From Halomicrobium salinisoli (GTDB taxonomy: Archaea > Halobacteriota > Halobacteria > Halobacteriales > Haloarculaceae): a DNA stretch of 64,000 nt. Positions 50,588-59,373 of the stretch are shown piece by piece. The notes beneath the pieces were generated by a model. That model ran no database searches, had not been told where the DNA came from, and saw only the letters and a list, made by a program, of their open reading frames with translations. How positions within the stretch are numbered: position 1 is the first letter of the stretch; every line of letters starts with the position of its first letter. Where the stretch lies: NCBI RefSeq assembly GCF_020405185.1, contig NZ_CP084464.1:1-64000 (forward strand), given 5' to 3'. Both the position numbers and the translations under genes were made by a program.

Positions 50588-52036
50588 ATGTTCCTGACGG
50601 CGCTTTCCGGCGCTTTGATTCCAGGGTGGGCGCTACAGCTCTCGCCGGAGGTCGCGAGCCGAGCGCAGTTCGGCTGGACGATATCCGTTCACATCATTTT
50701 TGCTGCCCTCTCAGTCGGCCTCGCACCGTTCATCGTCTACTTCACCTGGAAAGACGTTCGGACCGACGTCGAACGGTTCACGCGGCTCCGATCGTTCTGG
50801 GTGAAGGTGTTCGCTGTCGGATTCGTCATGGGGACGGTGACCGGAATTCCGATGAGCTTCCAGTTCGGGACGAACTTCCCGCAGTTCGCCGAGGTTGCCG
50901 GGGAACTGATCGGCGGACCGCTGGCCTTCGAAGCGAAGATGGCCTTCTTCCTGGAGGCGGTCTTCCTCGGGGTGTTGCTGTTCGGTCGGGAGCGGGTCAG
51001 CGATCGAACGTACGTTCTCTCGTCGGTACTGGTCGGAGTCGGGGCCTGGCTGTCGGCCTTCTGGATCCTGATCGTCAACGCGTGGATGCAAACGCCTCGA
51101 GGTTACGAGATGGTCACTCGCAACGGCATGGAGGTCGCGAAGCTAACCGATCCGATAGCCGCGTTCTTCACGCCGCGGATGCCGTGGATGTACCTCCACA
51201 TGGTCAATGCATCGGTCATCTCGGTTTCGCTGCTGGTCGCCGGCGTCTCGGCGTACATCGTCTGGAAAAAGCACGACGCGATGGCCTGGAACGCCGCGCT
51301 TCGGCTGGCCGTGCTGATATTGCTCGTCACTGCACCGCTCCAGGCGATCCACGGCGATGCGTACGGCCGCCACGTCGCTGACACGCAGCCACAGAAGTTC
51401 GCAGCCATGGAGGCCCATTACGAGACTGGCACGGCCGACCTGCACCTGCTCGCGTTCCCGAAGAGCGTCGACGCGATCACCGACCCGAGAGCGGAGAATC
51501 TCTTTACCGTGAGCCTCCCGGGCGTCGGATCGTTCCTGGCCAGCGGCGGGGATTTCGACGCCGAAGTACTGGGGTTGAACGAGTACGACGAGAGCCCGCC
51601 CGTCGCGTTCGTGTTCTGGTCATTCCGATTCATGGTCGGACTCGGGTTCCTGTTCATCGGTCTGGCGCTGTGGGGCGGGTATCTCATCTATCGCGGACGC
51701 CTCTCGGAGAGCGATCGGTACCTGAAGGCGATGATCGCCGCGTCACCGCTCGGATACACGGCGTTGCTCACAGGGTGGTACGTCACCGAGATCGGTCGGC
51801 AGCCGTGGGTCATTCAGGGCGAACTCGCGACCAGTGAGGCCGTCTCCACGACGCTGAACGGAACGGAAGCGACCCTGACGCTGGTCGGATTCGTCGTCGT
51901 CTATCTCGGACTGATACTGGTGGCCCTCCACATACTGCGGTGGTTTGTCGAGGACGAACTCAGAGAACTCGGCGTAGAGGTGCCGAGCGACGACCGCTGG
52001 TACGGCCCAGTTCCGAAGGTGAGCGACGATGACTGA
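50588..52036 (+). CDS. cydA: Cytochrome bd oxidase subunit I
   Basis: A 482-residue membrane protein with nine helices. AQFGWTISVHIIFAALSVGLAP has haem-ligand His35. FVMGTVTGIPMSFQFGTNFPQF and AFEAKMAFFLEAVFLGVLLFG are further haem-binding segments, and GWYVTEIGRQPWVIQG the conserved motif after the Q-loop. It oxidises quinol and reduces O2 to water at high affinity. TATA-like CATTATTCG stands about 20 bases upstream, a leaderless start. The 273-bp gap before it holds no gene. It overlaps cydB by eight bases. Confidence 0.95.
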   Translation: MFLTALSGALIPGWALQLSPEVASRAQFGWTISVHIIFAALSVGLAPFIVYFTWKDVRTDVERFTRLRSFWVKVFAVGFVMGTVTGIPMSFQFGTNFPQFAEVAGELIGGPLAFEAKMAFFLEAVFLGVLLFGRERVSDRTYVLSSVLVGVGAWLSAFWILIVNAWMQTPRGYEMVTRNGMEVAKLTDPIAAFFTPRMPWMYLHMVNASVISVSLLVAGVSAYIVWKKHDAMAWNAALRLAVLILLVTAPLQAIHGDAYGRHVADTQPQKFAAMEAHYETGTADLHLLAFPKSVDAITDPRAENLFTVSLPGVGSFLASGGDFDAEVLGLNEYDESPPVAFVFWSFRFMVGLGFLFIGLALWGGYLIYRGRLSESDRYLKAMIAASPLGYTALLTGWYVTEIGRQPWVIQGELATSEAVSTTLNGTEATLTLVGFVVVYLGLILVALHILRWFVEDELRELGVEVPSDDRWYGPVPKVSDDD

Positions 52037-53030
52037 GACGCTGTTGCCCGCCGACGCGTATCTCGTTGACGTCCTCCCCGAGGTCTGGTTCGCTGCCGTC
52101 ATGTTCGCGCTGGCGATGTACGTGGTCCTGGACGGGTTCGACTTCGGAATCGGGATGCTGTACGCGACTCGCGAAGACGAACACGAGAAGGAGACGCTCC
52201 TGACGGCGTTCGGCCCGATCTGGGACGCGAACGAAGTGTGGATCGTCGCCTTCGGGACGATGCTGCTGGCAGCGTTCCCTCGGGTGTACTCCCGGGTACT
52301 GGCTGACCACTACCTGCTCGCGATCGGGTTCGTGCTCGCGTTGCTGTTCCGGGGCCTCGGCCCGGAAATGCGCGAACAGCGTGACGACGAGCGGTGGCAG
52401 CGGTACTGGGAGTACTCGTTCGTCGGCGGGAGCGTCCTCGCACCGCTGCTGTTCGGTACGCTCGCCGGGCGCTGGGTGTTCGACGTGCCGACGCTGTCGC
52501 TGCCGGCGCTGATGACCGGTGGCGTTCTGGTCGCTGTCTCGGTCGTCACGGGAACGGCCTTCGTGACGGCGAAAAGTGAACCGCCCCTGGCGTCCGACCT
52601 GCGCACGTACGGAATCGCCGCGACGCTGGCGTACCTGGGCGGAGTCGTCGTTCTGCTGGCGACCGTCGTCCGGACTGACGCGGGAGGTGCCGCTGATACG
52701 ATCCTGTCGCTGCCGGCGGGCGCGATCGTCCTCCTGTCGGTTATTGCGGGGATCGGTGGGATCGTGCTGGTCAGACGGGGCCGGTACCGCGCCTGGCTGG
52801 TGAGTGCCCTGGCACTTCCCGCGCTGTTGAGTCTCCTGGTCGCACTCCTGTTGTATCCGACTATCTACCCGCCGACCGGGCTGACCGTTCGCGAGGCTGT
52901 CGTCTCGCCCCTGGCGCTGAATCTCGTGACTGTTCTGGGATTCCCCGCGCTCCTCCTGGTGTTGTGGTACTTCAAATTCCTCTACGGCGTGTTCAGCGGA
53001 CCCATCGAGGGCTCAGGATACGAAACGTGA
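52029..53030 (+). CDS. cydB: Cytochrome bd oxidase subunit II
   Basis: A 333-residue, eight-helix subunit. The family start VLDGFDFGIGMLY and IWDANEVWIVAFGTMLLAAFPRVYS are present, as is the end KFLYGVFSGP. It pairs with CydA. No small CydX-like gene was seen after it. The pair has no cydCD genes nearby. The 153-bp region after the stop has nothing notable. Confidence 0.95.
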   Translation: MTETLLPADAYLVDVLPEVWFAAVMFALAMYVVLDGFDFGIGMLYATREDEHEKETLLTAFGPIWDANEVWIVAFGTMLLAAFPRVYSRVLADHYLLAIGFVLALLFRGLGPEMREQRDDERWQRYWEYSFVGGSVLAPLLFGTLAGRWVFDVPTLSLPALMTGGVLVAVSVVTGTAFVTAKSEPPLASDLRTYGIAATLAYLGGVVVLLATVVRTDAGGAADTILSLPAGAIVLLSVIAGIGGIVLVRRGRYRAWLVSALALPALLSLLVALLLYPTIYPPTGLTVREAVVSPLALNLVTVLGFPALLLVLWYFKFLYGVFSGPIEGSGYET

Positions 53031-53183
53031 GAGCGAACCGACGATACGCTCCTGCGTAGGGGATTGGAAAGTGCGAGCGGCCCGTCGTTTTCGGCACGTC
53101 GCTCCGACGACGGCTGAAGGCTGCCGTCGGACGGTTCCGGCGTTGGAACTCGCAACACAGCGTCGAAAGCCCCGAACGGCGAC

Positions 53184-54434
53184 CTACGCGTCGAGCGACG
53201 CGTCCGCCCACGCGACCGGGAGCCGCGCGTACACAGCTGCGTTGCCGACGAGCGCGTCGACGGTCGTGTACTCGTCGACGGCGTGGACGGTGTCGGTCCC
53301 GAGCGCGAACTCGACCGTCGGAATTCCCTCGTTCCGGAGGCGCTTGGCGTCGCCGCCGCCCGTCGCGCTCCGCCGGTAGACGCGTTCGCCCGTGACGTCC
53401 TCGGCGGTCGACGCGACGGCCTCGACCAGCGGGCTGTCGATCGGTTCCGCCGTCCCGACGCTCCAGGAGACGTCCGCAATCGTGATCCCCTCGCAGTCCG
53501 CGACGCAGTCCCGGACGTCCGCGAGGACGTCCGACGTGTCCACGCCCGCAGTCAGCCGGACGTCGACCTCCGCGCGGGCGGCCTGGGGGACGGTGTTGAT
53601 CGCCTCGCCGCCCTCGAGGACGCCGAGATTGATCGACGGATATCGGAAGAGATCGCGGGCAGTCGCCTCCCCCATAGTCGGCGCGTAGTACTCGACGGAC
53701 TCCTCGACGATCGGGGCCATCTCCGACGAGACGCCGAGCTCGCGGGTCCCGAAGCGCCTGCGCATCGTCTCGACGGCCCGGTAGAGCCGGTCGACGGCGT
53801 TGTCGCCGAGCGCCGGCCGCGATCCGTGGGCGGCCTCGCCGCTCGCTTCGAGCGTCAGCCAGATGCTCCCCCGGTCGGCGACGGTCACCGAGTGGCGCCC
53901 CGCCTCGCAGGTCGGTTCGCCGATGACACAGGCGTCCGCGTCGAGGCGGTCAGCAGCCAGCAGGGCCGGGAGGCCGGCGTCACCGCCGACCTCCTCGTCG
54001 CTGACGAACGCGAACTGCAGGGTCACCGGCGGCGTCGTCCCGCTTTCGGCGTACGCCCGGAGCGCGACCAGCATCGCCGCGACGGCGCCCTTCATGTCGG
54101 TCGCGCCGCGCCCGTAGATGCGGTCGTCGTCGCGCTCGCCCAGCGGGTGGTACGACCACTCCTCCGCATCGAACGGCACCGTGTCCAGGTGGCCGTTGAA
54201 CAGCAGCGTCCGGTCGGTCTCGCCGGGGACCGTCGCGAGGAGGTTCGGCTTCGCCGGGTCGACCGCGAACCGTTCGGTCTCGACGGCAAGCGGCTCGAGC
54301 CACGCCTCGATCGCGTCGACGATCTCGCGCGTGTCGCCGGGCGGGTTCGACGTGTCGACCGACAGCAGCTCCAGCGTCAGGTCGACGAGCTCCGTTCGGT
54401 GCGCAGAGACGTCGACGGGAGCGCTCACCGTCAT
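53184..54434 (-). CDS. M20-family metallopeptidase (ArgE/DapE/CPG2 type)
   Basis: A 416-residue dinuclear zinc peptidase/deacylase. LFNGHLDTVPFD supplies His and the following Asp; GRGATDMKGAVAAML, the bridging Asp; DEEVGGDAG, the catalytic Glu-Glu; CVIGEPT, and the C-terminal VHAVDEY the last His. A dimerisation domain stands between. The substrate (N-acyl amino acid or succinyl-diaminopimelate) is unknown. ATG 54434 overlaps the reductase stop by four bases; it is thus the second gene of a dyad-controlled operon. Confidence 0.9.
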   Translation of the reverse strand: MTVSAPVDVSAHRTELVDLTLELLSVDTSNPPGDTREIVDAIEAWLEPLAVETERFAVDPAKPNLLATVPGETDRTLLFNGHLDTVPFDAEEWSYHPLGERDDDRIYGRGATDMKGAVAAMLVALRAYAESGTTPPVTLQFAFVSDEEVGGDAGLPALLAADRLDADACVIGEPTCEAGRHSVTVADRGSIWLTLEASGEAAHGSRPALGDNAVDRLYRAVETMRRRFGTRELGVSSEMAPIVEESVEYYAPTMGEATARDLFRYPSINLGVLEGGEAINTVPQAARAEVDVRLTAGVDTSDVLADVRDCVADCEGITIADVSWSVGTAEPIDSPLVEAVASTAEDVTGERVYRRSATGGGDAKRLRNEGIPTVEFALGTDTVHAVDEYTTVDALVGNAAVYARLPVAWADASLDA

Positions 54435-55780
54435 TCGAGCTTCCCCGAGAGGACCTTCGCGGCCGTGAGGACCGGGTCCCACACGGGACTGAACGGCGGC
54501 GCGTACGCCAGGTCGGTATTCTGTAGCTCCGTCGCGGTCGTGCCGGCGTGCAGGGCCGTCGCGACCGTGTCGATGCGCTTGGCCCCCTCCGCGCCGACGA
54601 CGCTGCCGCCGAGGAGTCGCCCGGAGTCACGGTCCGCGACGAGCGTGACCTGGATCTCCCCGCTACCGGGGTAGTAGCCGGGGCGCGATTCGTCGGTGAT
54701 CGTGACCGAGACCGGGTCGAAGCCCGCCTCGCGGGCCCGTTCCTCGTCGAGGATGCCAGTCCTCGCGGCCCCGAGGTCGAAGGCCTTCACGATGGCCGTC
54801 CCCGCGATGTCGCCGGTCGACGTCGGCGACCCCGTCACCGTCTGGCCGATGGCCCGGCCGGCGCGGTTGGCGGTCAGCGCCAGCGGCACGTGATCCGGCT
54901 CGCCCGTCACGACGTGGCGGGCCTCGGCGCAGTCGCCCGCCGCGTAGACGTTCTCGTAGTTCGTCCGGCCGTATTCGTCGGTCGCGATGGCGCCCGTCGA
55001 TCCGAGTTCGATGCCGGCCTCCTCGGCGAGGCCGACGTTCGGCGCCACGCCCACGCCCACGATCACGACGTCCGCCGGGTCGGACTCGCCGCCCTCGAGG
55101 ACGACGCGGTCGACCCGGCCGTCGCCGTCGAACCCGGAGACCGCGGTGTCGAGGTGCAGGTCGACGCCCTGCTCGCGGAGGTGCTCCTCGACGACCTCGG
55201 CGACCGGCTCGCCGAACGGCTGCAGGACGTGGGGCAGCATCTCGTAGAGGGCGACGTCCGCGCCGCGGGCCGACAGCGCCTCGGCCATTTCGACGCCGAC
55301 GTACCCGCCGCCCACGATGGCGGCCCGGCCGGGCGACTGCTCGGTGACGTACGACTCGATCTCGCCCGCCTCGTCCATGTCGTGGATCGTGAACACGCCG
55401 TCGAGGTCGGTCCCGTCGAACGGCGGGACGATAGCGCTCGCTCCGACCCCCACGAGGAGGTGGTCGTAGCCTTGCTCGAACCGCTCGCCGTCGCCCTCGA
55501 CCGCGACCGTCTCGCGCTCGGGGTCGATACCGACCACCTCGTGGCCGGTCCGCAGGTCGACGTCGCGCTCCTCGCGGAACCGCTCCGGCGTCACGGCGAC
55601 GAGGTCCTCGAGTTCGTCGACCTCGCCCTTCACGTAGTAGGGCATCCCGCAGGCGGCGTAGGAGACCCACTCCCCCTTCTCGAAGACGATCACCTCCAGG
55701 TCGGGGTCCTCGCGTTTGGCCTTGCTCGCCGCGCTCATTCCCGCGGCGTCACCGCCGACGACGACGAACGTGTCGCTCAT
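54431..55780 (-). CDS. CoA-disulfide reductase / NAD(P)H-dependent sulfur reductase-like enzyme
   Basis: A 449-residue FAD enzyme of the single-Cys disulfide reductase group. VVVGGDAAGMSAASKAKRE binds FAD; the redox Cys44 is in SYAACGMPYYV, the motif of CoA-disulfide reductase, NADH oxidase and NSR. AAIVGGGYVGVEMAEALSARG binds the nucleotide, VYAAGDCAEARHVVTG the FAD tail. Its promoter has TATA-like TTTAGTC and the dyad at 55810-55832 beside it, which places it with the sulfur genes; CoA persulfide or polysulfide reduction is a fitting role. Confidence 0.9.
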   Translation of the reverse strand: MSDTFVVVGGDAAGMSAASKAKREDPDLEVIVFEKGEWVSYAACGMPYYVKGEVDELEDLVAVTPERFREERDVDLRTGHEVVGIDPERETVAVEGDGERFEQGYDHLLVGVGASAIVPPFDGTDLDGVFTIHDMDEAGEIESYVTEQSPGRAAIVGGGYVGVEMAEALSARGADVALYEMLPHVLQPFGEPVAEVVEEHLREQGVDLHLDTAVSGFDGDGRVDRVVLEGGESDPADVVIVGVGVAPNVGLAEEAGIELGSTGAIATDEYGRTNYENVYAAGDCAEARHVVTGEPDHVPLALTANRAGRAIGQTVTGSPTSTGDIAGTAIVKAFDLGAARTGILDEERAREAGFDPVSVTITDESRPGYYPGSGEIQVTLVADRDSGRLLGGSVVGAEGAKRIDTVATALHAGTTATELQNTDLAYAPPFSPVWDPVLTAAKVLSGKLE

Positions 55781-55809
55781 GGACGTCGGTTGGGCCGAAA
55801 CTGACTAAA

Positions 55810-55832
55810 GTATTCTCCAGATCGCACAATAC
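55810..55832. promoter_or_regulatory. 23-bp dyad site F (CoA-disulfide-reductase promoter)
   Basis: GTATTC (55810-55815), 11 bases, CAATAC (55827-55832), 11 of 12 consensus positions. In the gene's direction it reads GTATTG-N11-GAATAC, followed directly by CTTTAGTCAG as TATA region and then ATG 55780. It is the most distant strong copy of the family. Confidence 0.7.
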
Positions 55833-55922
55833 TGTGAGCTCGCCTCGAATAACCGCCGCCTCCCCCACCGTGGGAGCGATCCCAAAAGAACAAGCGAGAC
55901 AGAACCGTACTCCGTCCGATAG

Positions 55923-56174
55923 ATGGAGAACTCGGACGGGAACGCCGAATCGACGCGGTCGTTCCGGGCGCTGCTCGGAGTGGGCGGCGCGCTGAGCCTC
56001 TGCTGTCTCGTCGCGGCCCCGGCGGCGACCGGCGCGGCCGGCGCCGTCGGTGGTGGCGGCACCGCCGCTGCCCTCGGCGGGAGCCTGGTTCAGGTTCTCG
56101 CGACGGCCGCGGCCGTCGGGTTACTGGCCGCCCTCATCCGCTTGCGGACCGGCGGCGAGAGCTGCGACGCCTGA
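55923..56174 (+). CDS. Small membrane protein with Cys-Cys pair
   Basis: An 83-residue protein with two helices: ALLGVGGALSLCCLVAAPAATGAAGAVGG (Cys27/Cys28) and LGGSLVQVLATAAAVGLLAAL. The end is GGESCDA. A vicinal Cys pair in the first helix is also known from MerT/MerF-type mercury uptake proteins, but size and context do not suffice for such a call. It converges with the gene at 56179. Confidence 0.65.
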   Translation: MENSDGNAESTRSFRALLGVGGALSLCCLVAAPAATGAAGAVGGGGTAAALGGSLVQVLATAAAVGLLAALIRLRTGGESCDA

Positions 56175-56178
56175 TCCG

Positions 56179-56598
56179 TCAGCGCCCACACGCCTCGCAG
56201 CGCCGCCGCTGGTAGTAGAGCAGTCCGCCGAAGGCGACGACGCTGATCGCCCCCAGAACCGGCCGCAGCGGGTCGAAGTAGGTCATCAGCGCCGACGAGC
56301 TGAACAGCGCCAGCAGCGCGACGTTGCAGATCGGACAGCCGAAGGCCAGGAACCCGCCGACGACGCTGCCGGCGGCGTAGCGGTCCCCGATCGGATCGTC
56401 GGTCAGCGACCGCTGGTAGACGAAGGCGGCGGCGAACGCCGCCGTGGCGAGGAGAAACAGGTAGTCCGCCGGGGTGCGTTCGACCATGCGGACGTAGACG
56501 GGGTTCGGGAGCAGTCCGGTCACGACCCCGAACAGTAGAAAGGCCCCGACGCCGACGCCGGCGCTCCTGACGAGCCGCGGGCGCGTGAGGTCCGTCAC
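56179..56598 (-). CDS. Membrane protein with GCPIC motif
   Basis: A 139-residue protein with four helices. FLAFGCPICNVALLAL has Cys88/Cys91 in a helix and the C-terminus ends RRRCEACGR (Cys134/Cys137). Two CxxC pairs, one in the membrane and one at the surface, suggest metal binding or thiol transfer. It runs in the same direction as the DsbA gene further upstream and probably shares its transcription, with 91 bases to the next gene. Confidence 0.7.
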   Translation of the reverse strand: MTDLTRPRLVRSAGVGVGAFLLFGVVTGLLPNPVYVRMVERTPADYLFLLATAAFAAAFVYQRSLTDDPIGDRYAAGSVVGGFLAFGCPICNVALLALFSSSALMTYFDPLRPVLGAISVVAFGGLLYYQRRRCEACGR

Positions 56599-56689
56599 CG
56601 GCCCACCTCCCGTCGACGAGCGCTGTTCGGTCGACTACTCGGAGCCGCCCGCGCCTCGGTCGTCCGTCGTCGATAGTTCCGTCGCACGG

Positions 56690-57229
56690 TCACGTCGGAT
56701 CGATCGCACAGGTCCGCGGGTCGCCCGTCCGCCCGAGGAAGACGGCGAGGAGCGCGATGCCGCCGATCCGGAGCAGGTTCCCCTCGAACGGGAGGGCCGC
56801 CATCGCGCCGACGAAGCCCAGCGCGCCGAGCACGCCCGCGCCGCAGCTCGCACAGCCGGCGGCGAGCAGGCCCGGGACGATCCCGGCGAGCGTCGACGCG
56901 CCGGCCCGCCGTGCGCGCCGGACGAGCGCGACGGCGTTCGTCACGGCGACGCCCGTCAGGAGTGCGTAGGCGGCGACGAGTCCGATGCCCAGCCAACCGG
57001 TCCCGAGGTACACCTCCCGCGTGAGCGCCGGCACGGCGTAGGCGAGGTCGGTCGGGTCCCGCGCGAGCACCTGGACGGAGAACTGCGGAAACGAGCTCAG
57101 GACCAGGACGACGTAGGTCACGACCGTCGCGACGCCGGCGGTCAGCAACCGCCCGTTCGACGTGAGCGGATACGCGAGCGCGTCGCGGAGGCCGCGAAGC
57201 CACGCCCGGTGCACTGTCGTTCCGGTCAT
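56690..57229 (-). CDS. Membrane protein with GCASCG motif
   Basis: A 179-residue protein with about four helices. IVPGLLAAGCASCGAGVLGALGFVG has Cys126/Cys129 in the third helix. Its start overlaps the DsbA stop by four bases, so the two are co-translated. The motif is alike in kind to the GCPIC protein that follows. An exchange of electrons or sulfur with DsbA is inferred only from context. Confidence 0.75.
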   Translation of the reverse strand: MTGTTVHRAWLRGLRDALAYPLTSNGRLLTAGVATVVTYVVLVLSSFPQFSVQVLARDPTDLAYAVPALTREVYLGTGWLGIGLVAAYALLTGVAVTNAVALVRRARRAGASTLAGIVPGLLAAGCASCGAGVLGALGFVGAMAALPFEGNLLRIGGIALLAVFLGRTGDPRTCAIDPT

Positions 57230-57963
57230 GCCTCCCTGATCTGATCGAGCGCGTCGGCGAAGTTCTCGTAGGGGTGTGCGCCGACGAGCTTGCCGGCGGC
57301 GTCGCTCTCGCGGTTGTAGAGTACGAATCCGGGGGTCCCTTGGATCCCGGCCGACTGCGCCGACGCGAGGTCAGCGTCGACGGACTTCCGGATCGCATCG
57401 CCGCGCTCCCGCCGACAGGCGTCCACGGCGTCGAGGGGGACGTTCTCCGTCCGCTCGGTGACGCCGGTGAACGTCTCCTCGTCCGCCCAGTCGTGTCCGG
57501 ACTCCGACTGTTCGTCGAACGCCGCTCCGTGCCACCGCCAGAAGGCGGCCGGGTCGTCCTCGGCGACCTGCCGCCAGACGCAGCGACTCCAGACCGCTGC
57601 CGGCATTGAGTACTCGCCGATGTTGGGATACGAGAGGACGATCAGCCGCGCCTCGCCGGTGTCGACGTAGTCGCGACCGACGTCCGGGAGCGTCTCCGTC
57701 TCGAACTGCTTGCAGAACGGGCACAGGTAGTCCGTCCAGTAGTAGACGTCGACCGGAGCGTCTGACTCGCCGGCGATCGGTCGCCCGGCGAGCTCCACCC
57801 CGAACCCCGTCGTCTCCTCGCTCGTGTGGAAGGTGTCGGGCACGTATCCCTGCTCGTCCGACCCGGACCGAGACGCGAGATACGCGACGGAACCCCCGAG
57901 CGCGAGGGTCCCACCGCCGGCGACGAGCATTCGCCGCCTCGTAATATTGTTCTCCGCATCCAT
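57226..57963 (-). CDS. DsbA-family thiol oxidoreductase, Tat-exported
   Basis: A 245-residue thioredoxin-fold protein. TRRRMLVAGGGTLALGGSVAYL is a twin-arginine signal. The active site CPFC has Cys81/Cys84 (YYWTDYLCPFCKQFE); the cis-Pro is in GIQGTPGFVLYN. An extra Cys pair (RCVWRQ, DACRRE) lies in the helical insertion. It works on the cell surface in disulfide formation or reduction, perhaps with the two membrane proteins downstream as redox partners. Confidence 0.9.
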   Translation of the reverse strand: MDAENNITRRRMLVAGGGTLALGGSVAYLASRSGSDEQGYVPDTFHTSEETTGFGVELAGRPIAGESDAPVDVYYWTDYLCPFCKQFETETLPDVGRDYVDTGEARLIVLSYPNIGEYSMPAAVWSRCVWRQVAEDDPAAFWRWHGAAFDEQSESGHDWADEETFTGVTERTENVPLDAVDACRRERGDAIRKSVDADLASAQSAGIQGTPGFVLYNRESDAAGKLVGAHPYENFADALDQIREA

Positions 57964-58073
57964 CTATGCACAATCATTTCAGTAGGATGCCAAAGGGCTT
58001 TGCGGTCGAGCAGTCGAATCAGTCCCGATCCCATCCGGAAGGGTATTTCACGAGGGGGCCCAATATTGCAGAC

Positions 58074-58634
58074 ATGGGTCATCACACATTCGACGCGTCG
58101 CGGGCCGACAAGCTCGAACGGGCCGAGCGGCGATATCGATTCCTCTCGGCCGAGGAACTGCTCTGGGCGCTCGACCTGTCACCGTCGGACGCTGTCGCGG
58201 ACCTCGGCAGCGGGACGGGGTTCTACACCGACGACGTGGCGCCGCACGCCGGGACGGTGTACGCCGTGGACCTTCAGGAAGAGATGCACGACTACTACCG
58301 CGAGAAGGGCGTCCCGGAGAACGTCGACCTCGTCACCACGGGGGTCGGCGACCTCCCGCTCGACGACGGGAGCCTCGACGCCGCCTTCTCGACGATGACC
58401 TACCACGAGTTCGCCAGCGACGAGGCGCTCGAGGAGATCCGCCGGGTGCTGGCACCGGCCGGCCGCCTCGTCGTCGTCGACTGGGCCGCGACGGGGGCCG
58501 GCGAGGAGGGGCCGCCGCTGGACGAGCGGTTCACCGCCGCGGAAGCGGCGGACGCGCTGGAGGAGACCGGCTTCCGCGTCGAACACGAGGCCGTCCGGCC
58601 GGAGACGTTCCTGCTGGTCGCCGCGGTGGAGTAG
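58074..58634 (+). CDS. Class I SAM-dependent methyltransferase
   Basis: A 186-residue methyltransferase. DAVADLGSGTGFYTDDVAPHAG is motif I, VYAVDLQEEM motif II, and STMTYHEFASDEALEEIRRVLAPAGRLVVVDW motif IV to V. The start at ATG 58074 (MGHHTFDASRADKLERAERRYRFLS) matches the family N-terminus; the frame before it is not coding. CAATAT 13 bases upstream resembles a half-site of the dyad but its partner is one base too far away (N12). Confidence 0.88.
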   Translation: MGHHTFDASRADKLERAERRYRFLSAEELLWALDLSPSDAVADLGSGTGFYTDDVAPHAGTVYAVDLQEEMHDYYREKGVPENVDLVTTGVGDLPLDDGSLDAAFSTMTYHEFASDEALEEIRRVLAPAGRLVVVDWAATGAGEEGPPLDERFTAAEAADALEETGFRVEHEAVRPETFLLVAAVE

Positions 58635-58692
58635 GAGTGCGGTCGAAGTCGTAGTCCGACCCGAGCGACGATCGATGCCGGTCACCTGGCGG

Positions 58693-59334
58693 TCACGCTC
58701 GTTTCCGCAGCCGGCCCCGGACGAACGGTCGGATCGGCGTGACGCCGAGGTTCATCCGATCGACCTCGACGATGTCGAACGACCGGTCGGCGGCGAACAG
58801 CGAGGCGGTCTGGCGCGTCAGGTGACAGCCCCCGGCGGCCCGCTTCCAGAGCGGCGCGATCAGCGACTGGACGCGAGCGCGCCACCCGTCGTCAAGCACG
58901 TGTTCGAAGAAGCGGAACTCGCCGCCGGGCCGGACCACGCGGGCGACCTCCGACAGCGCCCGCTCGACGTCCGGAATCGTACAGAAGACCATCGAGGCGA
59001 TCACCACGTCGAAGGAGTCGTCCGCGTACGGGAGCGACTCGGCGCCCGCCGATCGGATATCGACCCCGAGCCCCAGCTCGCCGGCCCGCTCGCGGGCCTG
59101 CCGTCGCATGTACGGGTCGGGTTCGATGGCGTGGAACGAGACGGTCCCGTCGTCGACGGCGTCGAAGTACGGGAACATCGCCCCGGTTCCGGCGCCGACG
59201 TCGAGGACCGTCCCGTGGAGGTCCTCGACCAGATAGTTCCGATGTGGCCGCAACAGGGTCCGTTCCACGACCGCCGTCGCCGGATCGTATATCGCGGCGA
59301 ACAGCGGATGCGACGGCTCCTGTGGGTCGGTCAT
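58693..59334 (-). CDS. Class I SAM-dependent methyltransferase (UbiE/PmtA-like)
   Basis: A 213-residue enzyme. GTVLDVGAGTGAMFPYFDAV is motif I, FHAIEPDPYMRRQA motif II, SFDVVIASMVFCTIPDVERALSEVARVVRPGGEFRFFEHV motif IV to V; the end CHLTRQTASLFAADRSFDIVEVDRM is seen in phosphatidylethanolamine methyltransferase-like proteins. The substrate is not known. It converges with the methyltransferase at 58074. Confidence 0.88.
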   Translation of the reverse strand: MTDPQEPSHPLFAAIYDPATAVVERTLLRPHRNYLVEDLHGTVLDVGAGTGAMFPYFDAVDDGTVSFHAIEPDPYMRRQARERAGELGLGVDIRSAGAESLPYADDSFDVVIASMVFCTIPDVERALSEVARVVRPGGEFRFFEHVLDDGWRARVQSLIAPLWKRAAGGCHLTRQTASLFAADRSFDIVEVDRMNLGVTPIRPFVRGRLRKRA

Positions 59335-59373
59335 ACGGGACCTACAGCCGCGCGCCTGAAATAGCTACAGCGC

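Noticed and set aside
58043..58066. GTATTT-N12-CAATAT before a methyltransferase gene.
   Set aside because: The spacing is 12, not 11, unlike all strong copies, and the right half may be part of an independent AT-rich promoter.
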